DNA from: Salinimicrobium nanhaiense
GTDB lineage: Bacteria; Bacteroidota; Bacteroidia; Flavobacteriales; Flavobacteriaceae
Assembly (NCBI GenBank): GCA_012038135.1
Contig: JAAVJQ010000005.1
Coordinates: forward strand, 1 to 64,000
DNA: 64,000 nucleotides
Direction: 5' to 3'
How positions within the stretch are numbered: the first letter of the stretch is position 1; each line of letters begins with the position of its first letter. Both the position numbers and the translations under genes were made by a program. Shown here piece by piece: positions 17,204-25,504 of this stretch. Below the pieces are notes generated by a model. The model worked only from the letters and a program-made list of their open reading frames with translations, was not told the DNA's origin and did not search any database.

Positions 17204-17991
17204 AGGAATTTGAAGGAAAAAATTACTGGGCCCTGGTGCTTGGCGGTAGTAGTGGACTGGGATTCGCTTCTGCCAAAAAACTGGCAGAACACGGGATGAA
17301 TATTCTTATTGTGCACCGGGATCGTAAGGACGATCTTCCCGAAATTAAATTAGCTTTTGAAGAGATCAAGGCACTTGGTGTCCATCTTCATTCCTTTAAC
17401 CGCGATGCCACCAGGAAAGACCGGCGGGAGGAAATTCGTGAGGAAATGAAGGAGATCCTGGGAGAATCGGGTAAGATTAGAACGATGATCCACAGCATTT
17501 CTAAAGGCAATCTCAAATCTATGCTGGGAGAGGAACCCACCCTGCGATCAGATGATTTCCAGCAAACTATTGATGCAATGGCAATAAGTTTGTATGACTG
17601 GACAAAGCTCATCTACAATGCCGGGATGTTCGCCAAAGATGGACGAATTATGTCCTTCACCAGTGAAGGCAATACAAAAGCCTGGAAGAATTATGCAGCA
17701 GTTTCTGCAGCCAAAGTAGCTTTGGAAGCCATTACCCGGAGCATTGCGCTGGAATTCGCTCCTAAAGGTATCCGTGCAAATTGTATTCAGGCGGGGGTGA
17801 CTGTCACCCGTTCTCTGGAACTTATTCCAAGTTTTGAAACTTTGCGGCAACATGCTTTGAAACGAAATCCATTTAAAAGATTGACCACGCCAACAGATGT
17901 TGCCAATGCCGTTTACCTGCTCAGCAAAGATGAAGCAAGCTGGATCACCGGGACGATCATACCTGTGAATGGAGGAGAACATTTGAAGTAA
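17197..17991 (+). CDS. SDR-family enoyl-ACP reductase (FabL-like)
   Basis: The 264-residue short-chain dehydrogenase has an N-terminal LGGSSGLGFASAKKLAEHG nucleotide motif. The active site is YAAVSAAK, a Tyr-x6-Lys spacing (about Tyr166 and Lys173). Ordinary SDR ketoreductases have Tyr-x3-Lys; x6 is the spacing of the enoyl-ACP reductases FabI and FabL, and the following VALEAITRSIALE resembles FabL. I infer reduction of the enoyl intermediate in acyl-chain assembly. It overlaps the PKS gene by 7 bp. Confidence 0.8.
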   Translation: MVKEFEGKNYWALVLGGSSGLGFASAKKLAEHGMNILIVHRDRKDDLPEIKLAFEEIKALGVHLHSFNRDATRKDRREEIREEMKEILGESGKIRTMIHSISKGNLKSMLGEEPTLRSDDFQQTIDAMAISLYDWTKLIYNAGMFAKDGRIMSFTSEGNTKAWKNYAAVSAAKVALEAITRSIALEFAPKGIRANCIQAGVTVTRSLELIPSFETLRQHALKRNPFKRLTTPTDVANAVYLLSKDEASWITGTIIPVNGGEHLK

Positions 17992-18122
17992 GCAGTGGTC
18001 AGTGATCAGTACTCAGTCTTTTTTGTCATCAATGAGTTGAAATCTCACCTCCGAAAATAAAATCTTGAATTTAATTTTGAATCCAATAGACCTTGAACTT
18101 TATACTTTGAACCTTAAACCCA
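17992..18122. repeat. spacer with degenerate direct repeats
   Basis: The 137-bp gap inside the cluster contains GGTCAGTGATCAGTACTCAGT-like units at about 17997-18016 and, at 18085-18122, CCTTGAAC / TTTGAACCTTAAACCC units like those at 461-496 and 20665-20703. No gene or terminator is evident. Confidence 0.5.
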
Positions 18123-18128
18123 GAAGAC

Positions 18129-18911
18129 TTGATTGAATTTGACTTTTCAGGAAAAACTGTAATGATCACGGGCGGCAGCTCGGGAATTGGCTTTGCCACT
18201 GCTCAGAAATTTTTGAGATCGGGTGCAGACGTGCTTGTGCTGTCCAGGAAACCCGACAGAAATTTTCAGAAGCAGGATGCGTTGTTCACCTATTCCGTAG
18301 ATCTTAATGATTCTGCAGCAGTTCATGAAACCTTTGCCAGGATCAAAGAGATCCATCCGCACCTTGATATCGCGATCAATGCGGCAGCGGGAGGAACAGG
18401 TCTGGGAAAGATGATCCATGAATTTTCTGAAGAGGAATTTGATGCCACCATGAATGTCAACCTCAAAGGTCTTTGGTTGAGCATGAAATATCAGATCGAA
18501 AAGATGTTGGAGTCCCCTACGCGAAAATGCAGCATTATCAATATTTCTTCAGTAAATGGTTTGGGTGGGGTAGAAGGAGGTTCTATTTACGCAGCCACAA
18601 AAGCAGCAGTTCTGGGGCTCACTAAATCGGCCGCTTTGGAACTTGCCACCTCCAATATTTCTATAAATGCCATCGTTCCCGGGCCTTTTGAAACAGAACT
18701 TCTAAGGAATTCTATGTTAGCACAGGCAGAAGGTGATGAAAAAAAATTAAAATCGATCGAAGATCAGTATCTGCGCCATATTCCTAAAGGGAGACTGGGT
18801 GAGCCGGAGGAGATCGCTTCCCTCATTCTTTACCTTTCTTCGGGAGAATCAGATTTCTTTGCCGGACACTCTTTTGTGATCGACGGCGGAATGAGCAGTA
18901 GATTCAGATAA
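18129..18911 (+). CDS. 3-oxoacyl-ACP reductase-like SDR (FabG type)
   Basis: The 260-residue short-chain dehydrogenase has the TGGSSGIGFATA NADPH motif, NINAAAGGTG-like central strands, Ser in INISSVNG and the classical Tyr-x3-Lys in YAATK (about Tyr154 and Lys158). It is the probable ketoreductase step of the cluster. The only usable start is TTG at 18129; an in-frame stop lies at 18108. Its stop codon is immediately followed by the ATG of the dehydratase gene. Confidence 0.85.
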   Translation: MIEFDFSGKTVMITGGSSGIGFATAQKFLRSGADVLVLSRKPDRNFQKQDALFTYSVDLNDSAAVHETFARIKEIHPHLDIAINAAAGGTGLGKMIHEFSEEEFDATMNVNLKGLWLSMKYQIEKMLESPTRKCSIINISSVNGLGGVEGGSIYAATKAAVLGLTKSAALELATSNISINAIVPGPFETELLRNSMLAQAEGDEKKLKSIEDQYLRHIPKGRLGEPEEIASLILYLSSGESDFFAGHSFVIDGGMSSRFR

Positions 18912-19343
18912 ATGGAAAAAAGCGAGATCCTTCAAAAATTGCCTTATGCTCAACCTTTTCTGTTCGTGGATGAACTATTGGAAGTAAATGAAAACCGAAC
19001 TTCGGGAACCTATAGTTTTCCTGAAGACTCCTACTTCTATAAAGGACATTTTAAAGAGCATCCGGTGACGCCGGGAGTGATCCTTACCGAATGTATGGCG
19101 CAAATAGGAGTGGTTTGCCTGGGAATTTTTTTGCTGAAGGATCAAAAAACTGCAGATTTTAAAGTGGCTCTCTCAAATGCCAATGTGGATTATTTTCTTC
19201 CGGTATTCCCGGGTGAAAAAGTAAAAGTGATTTCTGAAAAAGTGTATTTCAGGTTCAACAAATTGAAATGCAAAGTGAAAATGTTTAATGCTGAAGAAAA
19301 ACTGGTGTGTAAAGGGGAAATTTCAGGAATGATCAAATCATGA
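18912..19343 (+). CDS. 3-hydroxyacyl-ACP dehydratase, FabZ-like
   Basis: The 143-residue single hot-dog domain carries the FabZ signature GHFKEHPVTPGVILTE, with catalytic His46 and Glu60. It would dehydrate 3-hydroxyacyl-ACP made by the preceding reductase. The gene starts directly after the previous stop and overlaps the ketosynthase gene by 4 bp (ATGA), so the reductase, dehydratase and synthase are translationally linked. Confidence 0.9.
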   Translation: MEKSEILQKLPYAQPFLFVDELLEVNENRTSGTYSFPEDSYFYKGHFKEHPVTPGVILTECMAQIGVVCLGIFLLKDQKTADFKVALSNANVDYFLPVFPGEKVKVISEKVYFRFNKLKCKVKMFNAEEKLVCKGEISGMIKS

Positions 19344-20611
19344 ACAGAAGAGTTGTAATTACCGGAATGGGAGTAGCTGCGCCTAATGGTGTTGGCTTAA
19401 AAGCTTTTTCTGAAGCTCTCAAATCCGGCAAAAGCGGAATTCGTTTCATTCCTGAACTGGAAAGGCTGAAATTCAGTTGCCAGATCGCCGGTCAGCCTGA
19501 GATTCCGCAGGATATGCCGGAGGAATATTTTACTTCCCTGGAACTGCGCGGACTCAACAGCAGCGGAATAGTTTATGGGATGATCTCGGGAATTGATGCC
19601 TGGAAAGATGCCGGCTTAACTATTGGTCCTAAAGCTGAAACCGACTGGGATAACGGGATAATTTTTGGAACCGGGATCCTGGGAGTGGATAAGTTTAGGG
19701 AGGCCATTCACCTAATCGACGACAAAAATACCCGCCGGTTAGGCAGCACCAGCGTTATTCAGACCATGGCCAGCGGAATTAGCGCCTATCTGAACAGTAA
19801 ACTCGCCTGCGGAAATCAGGTAACCACCAATTCTTCTGCCTGTACCACCGGGACTGAAGCCATATTAATGGCTGCGGAAAGAATCAGACTGGGGAAGGCC
19901 CAACGGATCCTTGCCGGAAGTTGCAGCGACAGCGGCCCATACATTTGGGGCGGCTTTGACGCCATGCGCATCCTGCCACACAAGTACAATAACGATCCCG
20001 AAGCAGGTTCCCGGCCTATGAGTGCTACGGCGGCGGGATTTGTTCCCGGAAGTGGAGCAGGGGCCTTAGTGCTTGAAGATCTTGAGTCGGCTTTAGAGCG
20101 GGGGGCAAAGATCTATGCAGAAGTTTTAGGCGGGCATATCAACAGCGGGGGTCAGCGAAATGGAGGCTCCATGACCGCTCCAAATTCTGAAGGTGTAAAG
20201 AGATGTATCAAAAACGCCATTTTTGAAGCCGGTATTCGGCCGGATGAGATCGACAGTATCAACGGCCATATTACAGCCACCTCCATGGATCCCACCGAAG
20301 TTAAAAACTGGAGTGAAGCTCTGGAATTAAAATCGACGGAATTTCCATACATCAACAGCTTAAAAAGCCTTACCGGTCATTGCCTCAGTGCCGCAGGAAG
20401 CATCGAAAGCGTTGCCAGTGTACTTCAGATCTCTGAAGACTTCATTTTCGGCAACCTCAATTCAGAAGATCTGCATCCGGAAATTGAACAACTCGTAACC
20501 CGGGATAACGTACCTCAAAAAACTCTTTTTAAAGAAGTAAACACAGTGGCTAAAGCGAGTTTTGGTTTTGGAGATGTAAATGCAGTGGTAATTTTTGGTA
20601 AATTCCGATGA
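19340..20611 (+). CDS. beta-ketoacyl-ACP synthase (FabF-like)
   Basis: The 423-residue thiolase-fold condensing enzyme starts RRVVITGMGVAAPNG as in FabF. The catalytic Cys lies in TNSSACTTGTEA (about residue 168). The two His lie in NGHITATSMDPTE and in SLKSLTGHCLSAAGS near 355, the latter the usual KSxxGHxxxAAG motif. It elongates the acyl chain of the cluster. A housekeeping fabF is not in the window, so paralogy cannot be shown, but the context argues for a dedicated enzyme. Confidence 0.9.
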   Translation: MNRRVVITGMGVAAPNGVGLKAFSEALKSGKSGIRFIPELERLKFSCQIAGQPEIPQDMPEEYFTSLELRGLNSSGIVYGMISGIDAWKDAGLTIGPKAETDWDNGIIFGTGILGVDKFREAIHLIDDKNTRRLGSTSVIQTMASGISAYLNSKLACGNQVTTNSSACTTGTEAILMAAERIRLGKAQRILAGSCSDSGPYIWGGFDAMRILPHKYNNDPEAGSRPMSATAAGFVPGSGAGALVLEDLESALERGAKIYAEVLGGHINSGGQRNGGSMTAPNSEGVKRCIKNAIFEAGIRPDEIDSINGHITATSMDPTEVKNWSEALELKSTEFPYINSLKSLTGHCLSAAGSIESVASVLQISEDFIFGNLNSEDLHPEIEQLVTRDNVPQKTLFKEVNTVAKASFGFGDVNAVVIFGKFR

Positions 20612-20703
20612 AAAGTAAATTCCAAATTCCAGGCACCAAATTCCAAGGTGGGAATTTTGACTTAATAACCTTGAACATTAAACCTTAAACTTTGAACCCT
20701 CGA
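20612..20703. repeat. spacer with degenerate direct repeats
   Basis: AAATTCCAAATTCC / CCAAATTCCAAGG units at 20622-20648 precede CCTTGAACATTAAACCTTAAAC units at about 20667-20690. It is the second repeat-bearing spacer within the biosynthetic cluster and ends 1 bp before the acyl carrier protein start. Confidence 0.5.
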
Positions 20704-20704
20704 A

Positions 20705-20959
20705 ATGGAAACAAATGAAATAATTTATTGCCTTAAAAAGATCGTGAAACCCTATGTACAGAATGATGTGGCTTTTCAGGATTTTGGGCAGGGTACAGAT
20801 TTTATAAAAGACCTGGAGATCAATTCGGCTAATCTCGTCGATATCGTTCTTGATGTAGAAGATGAATTTAATATTGCCATTGATAACGATTCTATGGACA
20901 ATATGACCACTGTTAATGATGCTGTGAGGATCATTAAAAGCAAACAAAAACAGGCGTGA
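20705..20959 (+). CDS. acyl carrier protein
   Basis: The 84-residue protein has the carrier-protein fold: phosphopantetheine attachment Ser41 in DLEINSANLVDIV (the usual DSL motif is replaced by NSA), and the acidic helix II VLDVEDEFNIAIDN. It probably carries the growing acyl chain for the ketosynthase, reductases and dehydratase of this cluster. Its last codons overlap the GTG start of the phosphopantetheinyl transferase gene, so carrier and activating enzyme are coupled. Confidence 0.9.
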   Translation: METNEIIYCLKKIVKPYVQNDVAFQDFGQGTDFIKDLEINSANLVDIVLDVEDEFNIAIDNDSMDNMTTVNDAVRIIKSKQKQA

Positions 20960-21558
20960 TAGGTAATGATGTGGTCGATCTTCATTTGGCGGCACGGGAA
21001 AGTAACTGGCGCCGAAAAGGTTTTCTTGAGAAGGTCTTTACCACAGCCGAACAAGAGATCATTTCAACTTCTAAAGATAAGGACACTACGGTTTGGCTCC
21101 TGTGGAGCATGAAAGAAGCTGCATACAAAGCTCATCAAAGAGCATTTAATCTCCCGGTAAAACTTAACTGGCTGGCCCAGGAGTGTAAGCTTCTTACATT
21201 TTCACTGGAACATGCTTCAGGCGAAGTGAATGTCAATGGAAATCTCTATTTCACAACTTCAAAGATCACTTCAGAATTCATCCATACTTCCGCAGAAAAA
21301 GATAGATCATCAGGTGCCGAAAATGCCATTTTTGAAGCCCCTTCTTCCGAAGCAAAAGCAGCATTGATCAAAAGAGTATCCGGATATTTTTCTTTAGAAC
21401 CGGCGCAGCTTCAGCTTGAAAAAGATGCTTTTGGAATGCCTTTTTTAAGCCTCAGCAAAACTTCTATTTTCGACCGGTTTTCTCTAAGCGGTCATGGCAG
21501 ATTTTCAACCTATATTCTGTCGTTAATTAACTGTGAAACCTCAGTTAAACAGTACTAA
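20956..21558 (+). CDS. 4'-phosphopantetheinyl transferase
   Basis: The 200-residue protein starts at GTG (20956, overlapping the ACP stop by 4 bp). It shows MIGNDVVDL (Mg-binding Asp5) and the signature LWSMKEAAYKAHQ (WxxKEAxxK). It attaches phosphopantetheine from CoA to the cluster ACP. Last gene of the biosynthetic cluster. Confidence 0.92.
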   Translation: MIGNDVVDLHLAARESNWRRKGFLEKVFTTAEQEIISTSKDKDTTVWLLWSMKEAAYKAHQRAFNLPVKLNWLAQECKLLTFSLEHASGEVNVNGNLYFTTSKITSEFIHTSAEKDRSSGAENAIFEAPSSEAKAALIKRVSGYFSLEPAQLQLEKDAFGMPFLSLSKTSIFDRFSLSGHGRFSTYILSLINCETSVKQY

Positions 21559-21562
21559 AGAC

Positions 21563-21594
21563 TTTGTGCACTTTTAGGTGCGGTCGTATCTTTA
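21563..21594 (+). promoter_or_regulatory. putative promoter of the MBL-fold-like gene
   Basis: TTTG (21563-21566), 20 bp, then TATCTTTA (21587-21594), seven of eight positions of TTTG-N20-TAnnTTTG. The start codon is at 21619. It suggests that the downstream gene is not part of the cluster operon. Confidence 0.45.
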
Positions 21595-21618
21595 ATTTGA
21601 ACGCAAAAATCAGATTAA

Positions 21619-22332
21619 ATGAAGTCCGTAGATAAGAAAGAAGTGATTAGCAGCCAGTCGGCTGAATTTATTCAACAAGCTGAAGCCGGAAAGTTTCACA
21701 AAATGATTCCCGATACTTTTATTATTAAGATGGAAAATGGTGCGCAGGGCTATGCAATTAGGCATTTGAACCGCCAGGACATGCTCCTTATAGATACCAC
21801 TGCAGCCGGTGCCCGGGAAGGCATCAAACACCTGGTAGAGGAAGGTTATAAGATCAAAGGTATTTTAGTGACTCACAAGGATGCGTTGCAAAAAACTTAT
21901 GCTCCCTTGAAAAGTATTTCTGAAGATGCAGGCGGAGCGCCTATTTTTAGCCACCCGGTGAACAATACAAATTCTGATTTTAATGTAAGGGACATCAACT
22001 CCAAAAATGATATTTTCAAACACTTTTCTTTAATACCGCTGGATTTCCCTTCCAAATCGGGAGAAACTGCAGTGCTTTATTCTGAGATCAATGAGGGAAT
22101 GGTCTTCGCAGGAAATACTGTGGAAGCCACTTCTTATGATAATGATGGAGATGACATGAACGCAACCGATACCGGAAGCGAAAACAAAAACCGCGGAATT
22201 GCAGAAAACTGGAGAACCTTTGACAGGGAATTCAGGTATTTCTTTCCATACATAGGAAAGCCTAAATTCAATCTTTCTGAAGGCCAGCAAAAGGATTTGA
22301 TCCTAAGGTTAGCCAATGAGGGAACTAAATAA
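21619..22332 (+). CDS. degenerate metallo-beta-lactamase-fold-like protein
   Basis: The 237-residue cytosolic protein reads like a metallo-beta-lactamase fold: LLIDTTAAGAREGIKHLVEEGYKIKGILVTHKDALQ matches the strand and helix before the metal site when cut as LLIDTTAAG and GILVTHKDA. The HxHxDH motif is missing after the first His, however, so zinc binding and hydrolase activity are doubtful. The C-terminal half has an acidic Asn/Asp-rich segment (about 175-190). Function unknown. Confidence 0.5.
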   Translation: MKSVDKKEVISSQSAEFIQQAEAGKFHKMIPDTFIIKMENGAQGYAIRHLNRQDMLLIDTTAAGAREGIKHLVEEGYKIKGILVTHKDALQKTYAPLKSISEDAGGAPIFSHPVNNTNSDFNVRDINSKNDIFKHFSLIPLDFPSKSGETAVLYSEINEGMVFAGNTVEATSYDNDGDDMNATDTGSENKNRGIAENWRTFDREFRYFFPYIGKPKFNLSEGQQKDLILRLANEGTK

Positions 22333-22629
22333 TATTTTTTAAGCCCCCCAATTTAACCCAACCAGCCGCCAGAATCTATAGTGAACCATATCTTTTTTGG
22401 CGGTTTTGCTATGAAAAAGAAACGGGACTATTCCCTGAAGTATTTTCACATTTGCCTCGATTTTCGAATTTCCCCCGGGGAACAGTAAAAAATTCCGGCC
22501 GATGGTTTGAAGATGTTTTTCGGGTAGTCCTTTTCTTTTTTATTAGTCACATAACACTAAGAGTTTGTTAAACCACCTGCTTTTACCCGGTGATTTTAAT
22601 ATTTTAAAAAGAATAAAAAACTGCAAGAA
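22333..22629. other. intergenic region upstream of aconitase
   Basis: This 297-bp stretch has no credible gene. Near 22355-22400 CCGCCA and TGGCGG could pair across a 30-base loop and are followed by a T run, a weak terminator candidate for the upstream gene. CCCCCGGGG near 22472-22480 is a short palindrome. No exact TAnnTTTG was found before the aconitase start. Confidence 0.4.
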
Positions 22630-24660
22630 ATGTCACAACTCAACGTCACTCAAAAGTTAATCAAGGAACACTTATTAAAAGGGGAGATGGTCCCCGGAAA
22701 AGAAATTGGGATCAAGATCGACCAGGCCCTGCTACAGGATGCAACCGGAACCCTGGTGCAGCTTGAGCTCGAAGCTATGGGATTAGATAGAGCCAAGACA
22801 GAAGTTGCGGTACAATACGTTGATCATAACCTGTTACAGACCGATTTTAAGAACGCTGATGATCATGCTTTTTTGCTTTCGGCTTCACAGAGATTCGGAA
22901 TATGGTATAGCCGTCCCGGAAATGGGGTGAGCCATCCCGTGCATATGGAACGCTTCGGGAAACCCGGAAAAACTATGGTAGGATCTGACAGTCACACGCC
23001 TGCAGCAGGATCCCTTGGAATGTTAGCAATTGGAACAGGAGGTTTGGATGTTGCAGCAGCCATTGCGGGACAACCTTATTTCGTAAAAATGCCACAGGTG
23101 ATGGGGGTCAAGCTCACAGGTAAAATGCCCGACTGGGTTAGTGCAAAAGATGTGATCCTTGAAATGCTTAGACGATATGATGTTAAGGGTGGCGTGGGAA
23201 AAGTAATAGAATATTACGGTCCCGGTTTAGCTGAATTAAGTGCTATGGACCGGCACGTGATCGCAAATATGGGAGCAGAACTCGGTGCAACCACTACGGT
23301 ATTTCCAAGTGATGATATGACCCGCAAATTTCTAAAAAGTCAGGGCAGAGAAGAGGATTGGACAGAATTGCTAGCCGATGAAGGATGCACCTATGATCTT
23401 GAAGATGAGATCGTGCTTGATGAACTGGTACCTTTAATTGCTAAACCTACCAGCCCCGGAAATGTGGTTCCTGTAAGAGAAGTAGAAGGTATGGAAATTG
23501 GCCAGGTGGTCATTGGATCTTCGGCAAATCCCGGAGTAAGGGATTTTTGGACCGCAGGAGCCATCGTAAAAGGAAAAGCTACAAGAGAAGAAGTTTCATT
23601 TGATATCAATCCTACTTCAAGACAGTTAATTCAGAATTTAATTGCGAATAAAGGTTTTGAGAACCTAATCGCTGCGGGAGCACGATTCCACCAGTCGGGA
23701 TGTATGGGTTGTATTGGGATGGGGCAGGCACCGGCTTCAGACACTATCAGCTTGAGAACCATGCCCCGGAACTTTCCAAGCCGATCGGGAACCGAAGATG
23801 ATCAGGTTTACCTCTGTAGCCCTGAAACTGCTGCGGCCTCGGCTTTGACAGGTAAAATTACAGATCCGCGGGATCTTGAGAAGCTTTACGATATGAAATA
23901 TCCAAGGTATGAATATCCCGAGAAGGAATTGATTAATACCATAATGCTGGTGGCACCGCCTGAAAATAATATGGAGGTGGAGCTCAAGAAAGGACCAAAT
24001 ATTAAGTCCCTGCCATACATCAACGAATTAAGGGACAGTTGTGATGTTCCTGTGCTCTTAAAAATGGGAGACAACATCTCAACAGATGAGATCCTAAGAG
24101 CGGGAGCAGAGGTTTTGCCTTTTAGAAGTAACCTGCCTGAGATCAGTAAATTTTCTTTTTCTGTAATAGATGATACCTTCTACGATAGAGCACAAAAGGC
24201 GAAAGAGGAACATGGAGGACATATAGTAGTCGCTAAAGACAATTATGCTCAAGGCTCAAGTAGGGAACATGCAGCACTGGCTCCAAAATATCTGGGACAG
24301 ATTGCTGTTATCGCTAACTCTTATGCCCGTATCGCCTGGCAAAACCTGGTAAACTTCGGAATTCTACCTTTGGAATTCATTGACATTGCCGACTTTGATA
24401 AAATTGAACAAGGTGATTCTGTAAGCCTTACCAACATAAGGGAAGACGTTAAAAATCGGAATAATATTAAGGTTTCCATCAGTAAAAAAGATGGTGAGAG
24501 AGTAGAGATCCAGACTAAACACAGCCTAAGTGACCGGCAAATCCAGGTGCTCCTAAAAGGTGGGATCATCAATGAATTTAAAGAGCAGTTGAAGAATAGG
24601 GAAGTAGGTGCTGTGAACAAAAATACTGTGACCGATAATGAGCGGAACCAGGTGAAATAA
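22630..24660 (+). CDS. aconitase-family hydratase, Aquifex type
   Basis: The 676-residue protein has the aconitase catalytic domains (VQYVDHNLLQTD, VGSDSHTPAAGSLGMLAIG) and swivel domain (GDNISTDEILRAG, DNYAQGSSREHAALAP). The CxxC cluster motif is present (SGCMGCIGM, about residues 358-361). The usual third Fe-S ligand motif GSCTN is replaced by IGSSANPG near 296-303. Length and this variant fit the short Aquifex-type aconitase group. It probably isomerises citrate or a related acid; specificity is uncertain. Ends at a terminator shared with the convergent gene. Confidence 0.85.
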   Translation: MSQLNVTQKLIKEHLLKGEMVPGKEIGIKIDQALLQDATGTLVQLELEAMGLDRAKTEVAVQYVDHNLLQTDFKNADDHAFLLSASQRFGIWYSRPGNGVSHPVHMERFGKPGKTMVGSDSHTPAAGSLGMLAIGTGGLDVAAAIAGQPYFVKMPQVMGVKLTGKMPDWVSAKDVILEMLRRYDVKGGVGKVIEYYGPGLAELSAMDRHVIANMGAELGATTTVFPSDDMTRKFLKSQGREEDWTELLADEGCTYDLEDEIVLDELVPLIAKPTSPGNVVPVREVEGMEIGQVVIGSSANPGVRDFWTAGAIVKGKATREEVSFDINPTSRQLIQNLIANKGFENLIAAGARFHQSGCMGCIGMGQAPASDTISLRTMPRNFPSRSGTEDDQVYLCSPETAAASALTGKITDPRDLEKLYDMKYPRYEYPEKELINTIMLVAPPENNMEVELKKGPNIKSLPYINELRDSCDVPVLLKMGDNISTDEILRAGAEVLPFRSNLPEISKFSFSVIDDTFYDRAQKAKEEHGGHIVVAKDNYAQGSSREHAALAPKYLGQIAVIANSYARIAWQNLVNFGILPLEFIDIADFDKIEQGDSVSLTNIREDVKNRNNIKVSISKKDGERVEIQTKHSLSDRQIQVLLKGGIINEFKEQLKNREVGAVNKNTVTDNERNQVK

Positions 24661-24680
24661 AATGTGACAAATCAGAATAA

Positions 24681-24710
24681 AAAAACCGGACGGTAAGTCC
24701 GGGGTTTTTT
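24681..24710. terminator. bidirectional terminator
   Basis: CCGGAC (24686-24691), loop GGTAA, GTCCGG (24697-24702), flanked by AAAAA before and TTTTTT after. It lies between the convergent aconitase and 3-hydroxyacyl-CoA-dehydrogenase-like genes and overlaps the last codon of the latter. Confidence 0.8.
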
Positions 24711-25275
24711 AATCCTGTTGTTCTAATTTCTTTATCGTTACCTGCATGCCCAGCTCTTCCGCAAAATTGGAAATGGTTTTTAAGATTTCAGGATCTGTTG
24801 CCGGTAGGGAAATAATTATTAAGGTCCCGGTGGGACCACTTTCCTGGGAAAAATGGAAATTCACGAATTTATTTGCTCTACCTGAAGCTTTAGATAATTC
24901 CCCCGGATCAAGACCGGCAGAGGTGGAGGCAAAAATTGCATTTTTGGGAGCTGTAATTTTTAATTCATTGTAGAAGGTTTTTTTGACGGCCAGATCTTCC
25001 GGCAGGGCTTCGATAATAAGATGGGCGTTACCTGCAGCTTCAGGAATATCCATGGAATAAGCGATATAAGCCAGAGCAGTTTCCACATCCTGGGGAGTAG
25101 CACTAAATTTATTTACATATTCATCTGCAAACTCACGGAATTTGGTGCGGGCTTCTTCCAGGAGACCGTAATCCTGATCGTAGACAGTGACATCTATCTT
25201 ATGATATGCAATGTGAAAGGCAATTCGGGCTCCAAAGTTGCCTGTTCCAAAAACAGTGACTTTTTTAATTTTCAT
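24709..25275 (-). CDS. 3-hydroxyacyl-CoA dehydrogenase NAD-binding domain protein
   Basis: The 188-residue protein has the N-terminal Rossmann domain of 3-hydroxyacyl-CoA dehydrogenases: VTVFGTGNFGARIAFHIA, then LIIEALPEDLAVKK, then ASTSAGLDPGEL and NFHFSQE. It stops after the NAD-binding domain; the C-terminal dimerisation and catalytic domain (about 100 residues) is absent. The catalytic His position is present in NFHF. Whether it is a functional enzyme or an orphan domain is open. Confidence 0.8.
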   Translation of the reverse strand: MKIKKVTVFGTGNFGARIAFHIAYHKIDVTVYDQDYGLLEEARTKFREFADEYVNKFSATPQDVETALAYIAYSMDIPEAAGNAHLIIEALPEDLAVKKTFYNELKITAPKNAIFASTSAGLDPGELSKASGRANKFVNFHFSQESGPTGTLIIISLPATDPEILKTISNFAEELGMQVTIKKLEQQD

Positions 25276-25504
25276 AGCAGCATAATTCAGGTGTAATAGC
25301 CTGTTTAAGAGGTAAGTTCATAAAATTCACAGCCTTAACCTGCCAACGTATTGCTAATTCTATCCTGTATTGAGAATAGTTTAACTAGAGTCCAAAAAAT
25401 AATTTAAAATAGCATTCAGAGACTTCAAAATTTTAAGAAAAGGCCTTAGATATAGAATAATAACGGAGAATTTCGTAATTTAATAATTGTCAAAAAGTTG
25501 ATTT

